Positions 43,678 to 53,322 of a stretch of 64,000 nt of DNA are shown here, one piece after another. This DNA is from Phycisphaeraceae bacterium. GTDB taxonomy: Bacteria; Planctomycetota; Phycisphaerae; Phycisphaerales; UBA1924. The stretch is taken from contig JAHBXE010000007.1 of the NCBI GenBank assembly GCA_019636625.1, positions 62,001 to 126,000 on the forward strand, given 5' to 3'. The number at the start of each line of letters is the position of its first letter. Position 1 is the stretch's first letter. The translations under genes and the position numbers were made by a program. Below the pieces are notes generated by a model, which saw only the letters and a program-made list of their open reading frames with translations, ran no database searches and was not told the origin of the DNA.

Positions 43678-45327
43678 GTGCGCATCATCTCGATCATCAA
43701 TCAAAAGGGCGGGTGTGGAAAGACGACTTCTGCGATCAACCTCGCGGGCATCACGGCCCGGCGCGGGTTCCGAACGCTGCTGGTGGACCTCGATCCCCAG
43801 TCGCACTGCGCGGCGGGTCTGGCCATCCCTGAGCAACGCATCGATCTGGACATCGGGGATGTCATGCTCGCCGGCGCAGATCAACACGTGGATCCGACGC
43901 GCCTGTTCTGGCGCGCCAGCCGCAACCTGGATCTTGCGCCCAGCCGCATGAAGCTGGCGGGCCTCGAATCAAGCCGCGGTGGCCTGGCCGACAAGCCGGA
44001 CAAGGAACGCCGTCTGGCCAACGTGCTCTCGCGGTTCTCCCGCAACTACGACATCTGCTTTGTGGACTGTTCTCCCTCCATCGGGTTGCTCACGTACAAC
44101 GCGCTGGCCGCGGCGACGGACATCCTGATCCCCGTGGAGACGAGTTTCTTCGCTCTCCAGGGCGCGACCAAGCAGGTGGGAACGATCAAGTCGCTGGCCA
44201 AGAAGCTGGGGTCCTCGGCGCCGTACTGGCTCGTCGCCACGATTCACGATGAGGGCAGCGTGCTGGCGTGCGACCTTCTGGAAGAGCTGCGGCGGCGGTT
44301 CGCCAAGCGCGTCGCGCCTCACATCATCCGTCGGGACCCGACGCTGAAGGAGGCCGCCTCGTTCGGTCAGCCCGTCGTCGAATACGCCCCCAACTCGATG
44401 GGTGCCAAGGACTACACCGCACTGGCGGAATGGCTGCTCGAAACCGTCACACCGGGCCACGAGAGCCGGCCCCGCATTCCCGACGCGCTGCCGGTCGAGG
44501 GAGACCTGGCCGCGGAGCCGCCGCATGTCGAGGTGGTCGGCGCGATGGAATCGAAGCTGTCGCTGGGCAAGCGTTCGCCCGCGAGCGACTCGGCTTCCCT
44601 CCGGGAGGCCCCGGGTGTCCCCGTCATCAATCCCCCGTCCGTCTCGCCGGCGTTCCGCGACTTTTCACCTCCCCCGGCCCCCCCACCCCCGTCCGACCAT
44701 CCCGCTCCTCCGACCCCCGGAGTGACGGTGTCACCACCCGGCTCGGGGCTGTCCATGGCAGTCGCGGAGCCGCGCGCAACACAGGCCATCCGAACTGAGG
44801 TCTTTGTCAATGTGCAGGCGGAAGTGGCCGAGGCCGCGGAAATCAGCCGCGCCGAGGACATGGCGCAACGCGCCCGCGTCATGCTGCTCAAGCGGGCGGA
44901 TGAGCGCCTGCGGCAGATGATCAGCCAGGGCGCGGCGGGCACGACATCCGGGGCGGAGCTGGCCGAGATAAAGCCGATCCCGCCGGTTGTGCTCCAGGAC
45001 TCGGTCCGGGCCAAGCAGGAATCCGTGCGGCAGCTTCTTGGGGTTCGCCAGACGCGCAGCGGTGTCCTCTTCGTTCAGCCGCTGACCGCCGGCCTTCGTG
45101 TGTCGGTCGCCGGGGACTTCAACGGCTGGTCCGCGACGGCGTCGGTGCTCAAACGCAATGAAGCGCTGGGCGTGTTCGAGCTCTGTGTCCCGATGCGGCC
45201 CGGTCGATACCGCTACCGCCTCGTGGTCGATGGCCGCTGGACGGCGGATCCGTTCAACGACCAGTCCGAACCCAACGAGTTCAACGAGCTCAACAGCATC
45301 ATCGAAGTGGAAGAACAGCAGGGCTGA
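43678..45327 (+). CDS. ParA/Soj-family ATPase fused to a C-terminal CBM48/AMPK glycogen-binding-type domain
   Basis: A 549-residue protein from GTG 43678. Residues 1-260 are a complete ParA ATPase: deviant Walker A NQKGGCGKTTSAINLA (signature Lys10, catalytic Lys15), LLVDLDPQSHCAAGL, ICFVDCSPSIGLLTYNAL and LIPVETSFFALQGA. A proline-rich linker (about 310-365) and a charged helical part (about 370-450) follow. Residues about 460-549 form an early-set domain: VSVAGDFNGWSATASVL and GRYRYRLVVDGRWTADPFN, the pattern of glycogen-binding modules in AMPK beta and isoamylases. No parB lies nearby. The next gene encodes a MinD-like partner. Confidence 0.88.
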   Translation: MRIISIINQKGGCGKTTSAINLAGITARRGFRTLLVDLDPQSHCAAGLAIPEQRIDLDIGDVMLAGADQHVDPTRLFWRASRNLDLAPSRMKLAGLESSRGGLADKPDKERRLANVLSRFSRNYDICFVDCSPSIGLLTYNALAAATDILIPVETSFFALQGATKQVGTIKSLAKKLGSSAPYWLVATIHDEGSVLACDLLEELRRRFAKRVAPHIIRRDPTLKEAASFGQPVVEYAPNSMGAKDYTALAEWLLETVTPGHESRPRIPDALPVEGDLAAEPPHVEVVGAMESKLSLGKRSPASDSASLREAPGVPVINPPSVSPAFRDFSPPPAPPPPSDHPAPPTPGVTVSPPGSGLSMAVAEPRATQAIRTEVFVNVQAEVAEAAEISRAEDMAQRARVMLLKRADERLRQMISQGAAGTTSGAELAEIKPIPPVVLQDSVRAKQESVRQLLGVRQTRSGVLFVQPLTAGLRVSVAGDFNGWSATASVLKRNEALGVFELCVPMRPGRYRYRLVVDGRWTADPFNDQSEPNEFNELNSIIEVEEQQG

Positions 45328-45373
45328 AGCACTCGCACGCGAATGACCGCCGGAGGCGGGTCAGGAGCCGTTC

Positions 45374-46696
45374 ATGAGCAGCGTCACACCGCCACGGATT
45401 GGCCGGATGATGGGCACGCCGTCCCCGCGATTGGCGGTTGAGCCGGGTGATGGGGCCGACATGTACGACGCCTTGAGGGACCTCTTTCTAGGCGGCCAGG
45501 ATCTTGATCCCAAGGCCGAGGACAAAGAGCATCCGGCTTCAGCTGATACCTCCTTGCCCGTCGAGGAACCAGTTTGGCCTCGGGTCGAGGTGCTCCTGCT
45601 TGGTCATCTTCCCGTCCAACAGTCCGTGTGGGTGATGCAGTACGCAAAGGATGCCGCGGCGCAGCGCGGCGGACCTGTTGGGCTGCTTCGTCTCCGCGAG
45701 GGCGAGGCCACCCTCGATCTCATCGGCTCCGCCGACCCCGCCTCCGGCGATCCGCCAGCCACTGTCGAAGAAGCCGTCGCCTCCATCGCCGGCCAGATCA
45801 AGTCGCTCATTGTCCGTGTGGACCCGGCGACGGAGCGATCGCTGCCGCAGATTGCCGGCATCGACGCTATCACGCTCCTGACCGGGGCGGACCAGATGGC
45901 GATCGTCGACTCCTACACCACCATCAAGAACATCGTTGCCGCGGCGGACACCCTGCCCCCGCTCCGACTGGCGATCATGGGCTCAACCATGGAGAAGGCC
46001 ATGGCCGCGGCGGACAAGATCCAGCACGTGGTCGAGTCCCACCTCAAGGAAACCGTGGAAGTGACAGCGTGCCTGGCTCGAATCAACGCCGGCCGCTCGT
46101 CTCTGGTGTACCGCGGACTGCTGACCGAACGTGCCGAGCCCCTTCTGTCACGCCTGCGCCAGCTTCTCTCGCGAAGGGCTGTCGTTCGCGAACACGCTGA
46201 GCCAACGCCGCCAGCCCCGAGCATGGAGCCGCCGGTGTCGTCCCGCCTGGGGTTCGCGGCGACGACACCTGTTGAACCACCGGCACCCGCGGCGCCACCT
46301 GTCTCTCCACTCCCCGTTCCATCGGCGCGCCTGGCGTCGCACATCGCGGGGCTTACGGCGAGCCCGATCGTGTGCCCGTACCACCAGGGCGTCGAAGTGG
46401 CCATAGGCTTTGACGGTCGAGTTCACCTTCTGGCCTCGGCCCCGTCGGCGGAGGCAGGCTGGAAGGTCGCCGGCGAGTTGCTCGCGGCGGGGCAGTGGGC
46501 CGCCGCGCACGCCCCCATTCTCTCCATGGCGATGAAGCAGCCGTCGCCGGCTGGCGGCGCTCTTCCCGTGCTTCACCTCCTGCTGCCTGAGGCCAAGGGC
46601 GCCCGCGACTTCGCGAGGGCGGGCATCAAGCCGCACCTGCTGGCGCCGGTGTGCGTTGAAGGAAAGTCGGGCTGGTTCTGCACCGAACTGGACTGA
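45374..46696 (+). CDS. MinD/FlhG-like protein without Walker A, partner of the ParA-CBM protein
   Basis: A 440-residue protein with AGGAG before ATG 45374. The part from about 70 to 270 follows the SIMIBI ATPase layout: VEVLLLGHLPVQQSVWVMQY where the P-loop strand should be, GIDAITLLTGADQMAIVDSY matching the MinD segment that reads TTPEPTAITDAY, and LRLAIMGSTMEKAMAAADKI like the MinD/FlhG strand that follows. No GKGGxGKT is present, so ATP binding by that loop is unlikely. A proline-rich linker (about 280-325) joins a C-terminal domain (about 330-440). It lies 46 nt after the ParA-CBM gene, forming a two-gene unit. Family identity is an inference. Confidence 0.65.
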   Translation: MSSVTPPRIGRMMGTPSPRLAVEPGDGADMYDALRDLFLGGQDLDPKAEDKEHPASADTSLPVEEPVWPRVEVLLLGHLPVQQSVWVMQYAKDAAAQRGGPVGLLRLREGEATLDLIGSADPASGDPPATVEEAVASIAGQIKSLIVRVDPATERSLPQIAGIDAITLLTGADQMAIVDSYTTIKNIVAAADTLPPLRLAIMGSTMEKAMAAADKIQHVVESHLKETVEVTACLARINAGRSSLVYRGLLTERAEPLLSRLRQLLSRRAVVREHAEPTPPAPSMEPPVSSRLGFAATTPVEPPAPAAPPVSPLPVPSARLASHIAGLTASPIVCPYHQGVEVAIGFDGRVHLLASAPSAEAGWKVAGELLAAGQWAAAHAPILSMAMKQPSPAGGALPVLHLLLPEAKGARDFARAGIKPHLLAPVCVEGKSGWFCTELD

Positions 46697-46699
46697 GCC

Positions 46700-48031
<1,332 letters not shown>

Positions 48032-48177
48032 TCATCCCTCGCGTCCGGAAACACGTCCGACCCGCCGCCGCGGGCCCCCGAACGCCTGAACATACAGACG
48101 CCCATGGAGCAGATGGGAGTGTATCGGCAGACATCCGCATTGTCTCCACCAAACGTCACCGCTTCGTCCGCAATCCG

Positions 48178-48552
48178 TTACACGCGTTGATCGCCCGAAT
48201 CGGGCTTCTCCGGCTCGGGAAGCGGGGCGCCGGTGAGGTCAAAACCCGGGGGCGCGACTCGGTCCGCCCCCACGCCCCGCGGTCCGGCGGGGGTACGGGG
48301 CTTGCCCGCGGCCCTGGATGCCATGGCGTGCCGAGTGGCGTCGTACTCCTCCTCCGAGATTTCCCCCCTCGCTTTCATGGCACGGAGCTCATCCAGCAGC
48401 GACACGTTCTCATCCAGGCCCTGCGGGCCGAGGACCTTCCTTCGATACCAGAGAATCACCAGCGTCGCCAGAACGATGCACCCGATCGCCGCGCCGACCC
48501 AGAACAGGTACTCGCCAAGATCACCCTTCTTCGCCAGGTGGAGCATCCGCAC
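48178..48552 (-). CDS. Small membrane protein with SHOCT domain
   Basis: A 124-residue protein. A short charged N terminus is followed by one hydrophobic helix (about 14-37, YLFWVGAAIGCIVLATLVIL), then a SHOCT motif (about 50-75, SLLDELRAMKARGEISEEEY) and a proline-rich disordered tail. SHOCT is a short helical module often found at the ends of membrane proteins; its function is unsettled. Its start is 3 nt from the stop of the conserved 242-residue protein gene, so the two are one operon. Confidence 0.78.
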   Translation of the reverse strand: MRMLHLAKKGDLGEYLFWVGAAIGCIVLATLVILWYRRKVLGPQGLDENVSLLDELRAMKARGEISEEEYDATRHAMASRAAGKPRTPAGPRGVGADRVAPPGFDLTGAPLPEPEKPDSGDQRV

Positions 48553-48555
48553 ATC

Positions 48556-49284
48556 CTACCGCCCGGAACCGATCGCCTCGCGGATCGGCCGTACGAGATG
48601 AGGCACAACTTTGGAGTCGAGGATCTCCTCGCCCTGCCTCGCGAGCATGGCGAGCACCTCGCCGAGCTGCGAGATGGATGTCACCGGGTTGAACTTCCGG
48701 AGCGTGAGGTACACGCTGATCGGGTCCTCCCGGCCGGCCCGCCCCCCGGACCGTGTCTTGACCTCGAAGTTCGCCTCGACCTCGTGATCCCGGAGGATCA
48801 TGCCGAACGACGGCTGGCAGTCAACGATCTGCGTGTTCGGAAGAGCCAGCGCCCGATCCAGCAGCGACTCCGACACCAGCGCCTCGTACACCACCTCATC
48901 GTGGTTCCGGTGCGACGCCAGGTCGAACCCGAACAGCAGTTCGAGGTAGTCCACATCCAGCGGCGAAATGCTCAGGAAGTAGGGCGCCAGGTCCAGGATA
49001 TGGGCATGGAACGCGTACGCATCGCCCAGTTCGGGAGGGTTGACCGAGCCGCCGCGGATGTTGTTGGCCCGGATGGCAATCCACCGGTGGTCCGGGCTGT
49101 TCGGGCCGGCCTCCAACGCCAGTTCGTCCTTGTACTTCCGGAACTGGCTCATCGCCGGGTATTGCTTCCGAACCCGGTCGAACATGTCCATCACGGTCTG
49201 CCGCTCCCGGGGCAGATCGAGCTTCAGGCTCAGCTTCTGGTTGATGTAGAAGTCCGAGCAGATGGCGCGGTAGCTGTCCGACAT
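48556..49284 (-). CDS. Conserved planctomycete protein of unknown function
   Basis: A 242-residue cytoplasmic protein from ATG 49284. It opens MSDSYRAICSDFYINQKLSL and has the conserved blocks WIAIRANNIRGGSVNP and YFLSISPLDVDYLELLFGFD, which I recall from other planctomycete genomes without a known function. PQIVDCQPSFGM-like and AREDPISVYLTLRKF strands suggest an alpha/beta fold. No membrane helix or catalytic signature is visible. A minus-strand TACACT (49322-49327) lies 37 nt upstream. It is first in an operon with the SHOCT protein. Confidence 0.75.
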   Translation of the reverse strand: MSDSYRAICSDFYINQKLSLKLDLPRERQTVMDMFDRVRKQYPAMSQFRKYKDELALEAGPNSPDHRWIAIRANNIRGGSVNPPELGDAYAFHAHILDLAPYFLSISPLDVDYLELLFGFDLASHRNHDEVVYEALVSESLLDRALALPNTQIVDCQPSFGMILRDHEVEANFEVKTRSGGRAGREDPISVYLTLRKFNPVTSISQLGEVLAMLARQGEEILDSKVVPHLVRPIREAIGSGR

Positions 49285-49385
49285 GCCGTGATCCCGTCCG
49301 TGGAGGTCCGTTCTCGCGCCTAGTGTACCGGGTTCACGCCGCCCCGGGTGCGGCACAAACGACCGAACCGAACAGGAGCGTTGAC

Positions 49386-49706
49386 ATGCTGCGTGCTTTC
49401 ACTTCTGCCGCGATCCTCTCCGCCGCCGCTCTCGGCCTGCTGGCCGGTTGCGCTTCGAACAAGGGCGCCTGCTGCGATTCGTCCGCCGCGGCCAAGTCCG
49501 ACGGCAACGTCGCTGTCGTCAACACCATGTGCCCGATCGGTGCCGACGACTTCGAAACCAAGCAGCGCCCGCCGGAGCTCGCTCGCAACTACAAGGGCAC
49601 CTCCATCGGCTTCTGCTGCGAAGGCTGCGTGAAGTCGTTCGACAAGATGAGCGAGGAGAAGAAGGCCGAGGTGGCCAAGGCCGCCCTGGCCAACAAGGCC
49701 CTCTGA
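49386..49706 (+). CDS. Lipoprotein with TRASH/YHS-like metal-binding domain
   Basis: A 106-residue protein from ATG 49386, AGGAG 7 nt upstream. The signal ends GLLAGC, giving a lipoprotein. Cysteine-rich GACCDSS follows the anchor. The C-terminal half fits a TRASH/YHS module: NTMCPIGADDF, then IGFCCEGCVKSFDKM. Such Cys motifs bind heavy-metal ions or iron-sulfur species. With GACC it has seven cysteines beyond the lipobox or close to it, so a periplasmic metal-binding role is likely. Confidence 0.8.
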   Translation: MLRAFTSAAILSAAALGLLAGCASNKGACCDSSAAAKSDGNVAVVNTMCPIGADDFETKQRPPELARNYKGTSIGFCCEGCVKSFDKMSEEKKAEVAKAALANKAL

Positions 49707-49817
49707 ACCCCCGGTCGGCCCCAACAAAATCCTGATTGTCCGCCCAGCGGCCTTCTGTGATGCAGATCGTGCTGGCGTTGCCGGCGCATTCTGGTACGCT
49801 GCCGTCTCGGGTGTGAT

Positions 49818-50360
49818 ATGAAGGTTGTCCACTACCTCGAGCGAGCCTCGCTTTCGTACGCCCCTGCCGGGCCGGCGCTGATGGTTTGTGCCGCGCTTGC
49901 GGAGCATGGCCATGATGTCATTCTGGTCACGGAGGACCCGGTTGATATCCCCTTGTCCTGGACCAATGCCCGTTCGCGGGCGCCAAGGGTGGAAGTGATT
50001 CCGCCTCTGCTGGGCCGGCTGCGCCTGGTTTCGCGCTGGTCTCGCCGTCACATCGAACGCTGCCTGTTGAGCGCGCAGTGCCTTCACCTTCACACGATCT
50101 CCGAACGGTCATCCGCCGCGGCCGCAGCCATCGCCCATCGGATGGGCATCCCCATCGTCGAGGGCTTGCCGGAGTCAAGCGGGATGTGGCGGTCGATGAT
50201 GACCTCTGGACTGAGTCGACCGAACGCCGGCCTTCTCCTCGATCCCGCAGTTTCTGCAACGCTGGTGTCGCGTCTCGAATCTCTGTACTGGCTCGCCCAG
50301 GATGGCGGCTCGCTGGCGGCACGCGCATTTGATATCGCCGCGGCTCGACGCTCCGCCTGA
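49818..50360 (+). CDS. Glycosyltransferase N-terminal-domain-like protein (half-size)
   Basis: A 180-residue protein. MKVVHYLERASLSYAPAGPA and ALAEHGHDVILVTEDP resemble the first Rossmann unit of GT-B glycosyltransferases of the GT4 type; LHLHTISERSSAAAAAIAHR and GIPIVEGLPES match the following strands. The C-terminal donor domain is absent, and the frame ends in AARRSA at a normal stop. It may be a truncated transferase or an accessory half. TACGCT lies 17 nt before the ATG. The next gene is convergent rny. Confidence 0.6.
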   Translation: MKVVHYLERASLSYAPAGPALMVCAALAEHGHDVILVTEDPVDIPLSWTNARSRAPRVEVIPPLLGRLRLVSRWSRRHIERCLLSAQCLHLHTISERSSAAAAAIAHRMGIPIVEGLPESSGMWRSMMTSGLSRPNAGLLLDPAVSATLVSRLESLYWLAQDGGSLAARAFDIAAARRSA

Positions 50361-50370
50361 GCCCCGCGCT

Positions 50371-51957
50371 CTACCTTGCCACTTCAATCGCCCGCGTCTC
50401 GCGAAGGACCGTCACCCGGATTTCTCCCGGGAAGGTCATCTCGTCGCTCACGCGTTTGGCGATCTTCTGCGCGATCAGGTGCGCCTCATCATCGCCGACT
50501 CGCCCCGCATCCACCATGACACGCACCTCGCGACCTGCATGAATCGCGTACGCCTCGACGACGCCCGGCATCGCCAGCGCGATGTCCTGCAGCTCGTTGA
50601 GACGCTGGATGTACTTCTCCATGCTCTCCCGCCGGGCGCCGGGTCGGGCCGACGACACCGCGTCCGCGGCCATCACGATGGGCGTGTAGAAACTCGTGGA
50701 CGGGATGTCCGCGTGGTGCCCCCCGATCGCGTTGAGCACCGGCTCCTTCTCGCCGTACTGCCGCGCAAAGTCCATCCCGATCTTGGGGTGCCCGCCCTCC
50801 ATCTCGTGGTCCATCGCCTTGCCGATGTCGTGCAGGAACCCGCAGCGACGCGCGATGGTCCCGTCGAGCCCGAGTTGATCCGCGATGATCTGGCACAGGT
50901 ACGCCACCTCGATCGAGTGCCGCAGCACGTTCTGCCCGTAACTCGTGCGGAAGTGCAGCTTCCCCATCGCCTCCACGATCTTCGGATGCACGCCCCGAAG
51001 GTTCACCTCCAGAATCGCATCCTTCCCGAACTTGATGATCCGATCGTTGATCTCGGATCGCACTTTCTCGACCACTTCCTCGATCCGCGCCGGGTGCATG
51101 CGGCCGTCGGCGATCAACCGCTCGAGCGCCTCCACCGCCACCGCTTGGCGTACCTTGTCGAAGCACGACACCACGATTACGCCCGGCGTGTCGTCCACGA
51201 TGATGTCCACCCCCGTGGCCTTCTCGATCGCCCGGATGTTCCGCCCCTCGCGCCCGATGATCCGCCCCTTCATGTCGTCCGACGGGATCGCCACCGCCCG
51301 CACCGTGCTCTCGGACGTGTGCTCCGTCGCGTACCGCTGAATCGCCATCAGCGTGATTTCCTGCGCCTTGGTCTTGGCCTGTGCCTCGGCCTCATCCGTG
51401 ATCTTCCGGACCAGCTTCGCCGCTTCGTGGCGCGTCTCCTCTTCGATCCGGGCCAGCAGCGCCTCCGTCGCCTGCTGAACCGTCATTCCCGTGATCCGGA
51501 GCAGCTGCTCTCGCTGCTGCGCCAGGCTCGCCTCGAGTTCGGCCTTCTGCTTCTCCATGGCCTCCGCCCGTGCCGCAACAGCCTTCTCCGATCGAGCCAG
51601 CGCTGCCTCCCGCTGCGCCAGGGCCTCTTCCTTGCGTTCAAACGCATCTTCCCGCTTGGCCAGACGCCGCTCGTTCTCCCGGACCTCCGCCTTCGCCGTC
51701 TCGATCTCCGCGTCCGCCTTCTCTTTCCGCGCCAACGCCGCCCGTTCGGCCTCCAGCCGGCTCTTCTCCGCGGCGTTCTTCGACTCGGTTTCCGCTTCCG
51801 CGCGTATCCGCGCCGCCTGTTCACGGGCGTTGCCGATCGTCTTGCCCGCCACCAGGCGGCTGATGACCAGTGCACCCGCGGCCCCAACCACAACAGCCAC
51901 GAGCCCGATGGCCGCCGCGGCTAGATCGCTCACCTGCGCAAGAGTGATTTCAAGCAT
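50371..51957 (-). CDS. rny: Ribonuclease Y
   Basis: A 528-residue membrane-anchored endoribonuclease for mRNA turnover. An N-terminal helix (about 12-35) is followed by a long coiled coil (about 40-200), a KH domain with GRIIGREGRNIRAIEKATGV, and an HD domain with FLHDIGKAMDHEMEGGHP. The order and length match RNase Y. A stretch of about 500 bp upstream contains no confident gene on its strand. GGAG-type sequence precedes ATG 51957. Confidence 0.96.
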   Translation of the reverse strand: MLEITLAQVSDLAAAAIGLVAVVVGAAGALVISRLVAGKTIGNAREQAARIRAEAETESKNAAEKSRLEAERAALARKEKADAEIETAKAEVRENERRLAKREDAFERKEEALAQREAALARSEKAVAARAEAMEKQKAELEASLAQQREQLLRITGMTVQQATEALLARIEEETRHEAAKLVRKITDEAEAQAKTKAQEITLMAIQRYATEHTSESTVRAVAIPSDDMKGRIIGREGRNIRAIEKATGVDIIVDDTPGVIVVSCFDKVRQAVAVEALERLIADGRMHPARIEEVVEKVRSEINDRIIKFGKDAILEVNLRGVHPKIVEAMGKLHFRTSYGQNVLRHSIEVAYLCQIIADQLGLDGTIARRCGFLHDIGKAMDHEMEGGHPKIGMDFARQYGEKEPVLNAIGGHHADIPSTSFYTPIVMAADAVSSARPGARRESMEKYIQRLNELQDIALAMPGVVEAYAIHAGREVRVMVDAGRVGDDEAHLIAQKIAKRVSDEMTFPGEIRVTVLRETRAIEVAR

Positions 51958-52462
51958 GATCCGGCGCTCCTCGTGCGGGAAGTGGTCACGCCGCTTCCCG
52001 CTCGATTCACGCCTGCGACACGATGCGACAACTCACGCCGCCCTACGCGGGAGAGCCGCCCCGGAAATCCGCTCGATGTGCCTGATCCTGAGCGTGCACG
52101 CCCGCTCCCTGATCCCACACGGGATCGGGCGCGAACTTGGAATTCCTTCGGCCGCACGCCATCATCGCCAACCCTTCATCGCAATCGCCCGGGGGAGGAA
52201 CCCGGCGATAACTCATTCGGACTCGAGCCGGACCAACCGCTCCCGGCCCGCAAGGCAAGCACCAAACTGATTCCCGGTCACAGCACCTTTCACAGGCATG
52301 ACCGAGTGCGAATGATAGTCGAACCCCCCACCCTTCGTAAACACAATATGAACATCCGATCCCTTGGCCCCGTCTTGCACAGGAGCGACCAGTATCGGAC
52401 CGAATAGAGTGTCGGGCTTCCCTTCATGCAGTTTGGATTTTGATAGGAAACGGAACCGCGCC
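51958..52462. other. Intergenic region between rny and the lipoprotein gene
   Basis: About 500 bp between divergent genes. It must hold the rny and lipoprotein promoters, but I cannot place either with confidence. The only other content is the low-confidence minus-strand frame at 52213-52464 and a small hairpin around the CCCGGG at 52189-52194. Confidence 0.5.
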
Positions 52463-52464
52463 AT
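52213..52464 (-). CDS. Small hypothetical reading frame
   Basis: An 83-codon minus-strand frame whose ATG shares the CATG with the start of the plus-strand lipoprotein gene. The translation contains protein-like stretches (DTLFGPILVAPVQDG, GSDVHIVFTKGGGFDYHSHS), but third-position G+C is clearly lower than in real genes here and no Shine-Dalgarno site is seen. HSHSVMPV resembles a cupin metal motif, which may be chance. It could be a horizontally acquired or decayed gene. Confidence 0.25.
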   Translation of the reverse strand: MARFRFLSKSKLHEGKPDTLFGPILVAPVQDGAKGSDVHIVFTKGGGFDYHSHSVMPVKGAVTGNQFGACLAGRERLVRLESE

Positions 52465-53308
52465 GACGAGCGTTCGATCACTCTGCCTGCCGCTCTGCGT
52501 GCTCGCCTGCGTGCTCCTTCTCGGGGGGTGCCAGCGATCTTCCAGCTTCACTGTCAAGGTGGAAGGCATGAAGGTCCCGCGCGAGTACCCGCTCTGGGTC
52601 GACATTTCCAACTGGAACGGCGAGATCCAGGTCGTCGCCAACGACCGCTACTCCCAGCCCGAAGTCCGCGCCCGCGTCCGGGCCTTGAGCGACGCCGCCC
52701 CCCGGTCCGCCGAGGACCTCCGCAAGACCGTCCGCGTCCGTGCGATCTCGAACGAAGAAGCCGGCAAGCGCGTTCTTCGAGTGCAGGGAGACGCCGCGGC
52801 ATCTCCAACGCCCCCGGTTGCCCTGGACCTTCAGGTCCGCGTCCCGCGCTCGTGGGGAGTCCGCATCGTCAACAGCGGCGGCACCGTCGAGCTGGTCGGC
52901 GTCGCCGGTCCCATCGATGTCCAGAATGGGTCACCGGGCAAGCCGGGCGGCTCCATCGACGTCCGGACCGGGCGAGCCATCACCGAGCCCGTCACCCTCA
53001 TCACCCAGAACGGAACCATCCAGTATCTCGTCGGCCCCGGATCAACCGGCAAGATCGAAGCCACCACGACCGAAGGCATGCCCTTCGTCGACGCCAGGGT
53101 GGGAACTGTGTCCGGCGTGAACTACCAGGGCAACTTGTGGCGTGGGAACCTGGGCGACGCCCGCAACCCGATCCTCCTCCGCACGCACAAGGGAGACGCC
53201 CGCATTCTCGTTCTTGAGAACGCGGGAGAGATCGGCCGCGAATACTGGGATGGATGGCCGGAGTGGCCGACCTCGCCGCGCTGGATCGCCAAGCTCGGCG
53301 GCGAGTGA
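52463..53308 (+). CDS. Lipoprotein with DUF4097-like beta structure
   Basis: A 281-residue lipoprotein: the signal ends LLLGGC (Cys23) and an AGGA lies upstream of ATG 52463. The mature part is beta-rich with repeated short strands: WNGEIQVVANDRYSQPEVR, GVRIVNSGGTVELVGVAG, ITQNGTIQYLVGPGSTGKI and PILLRTHKGDARILVLEN. Such ladders resemble DUF4097-type adhesin-like beta helices, which often sit near sigma or anti-sigma systems. No such system is adjacent. It overlaps no neighbour; a convergent PilZ gene follows. Confidence 0.75.
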   Translation: MTSVRSLCLPLCVLACVLLLGGCQRSSSFTVKVEGMKVPREYPLWVDISNWNGEIQVVANDRYSQPEVRARVRALSDAAPRSAEDLRKTVRVRAISNEEAGKRVLRVQGDAAASPTPPVALDLQVRVPRSWGVRIVNSGGTVELVGVAGPIDVQNGSPGKPGGSIDVRTGRAITEPVTLITQNGTIQYLVGPGSTGKIEATTTEGMPFVDARVGTVSGVNYQGNLWRGNLGDARNPILLRTHKGDARILVLENAGEIGREYWDGWPEWPTSPRWIAKLGGE

Positions 53309-53322
53309 CCGCGACCCGGCCT

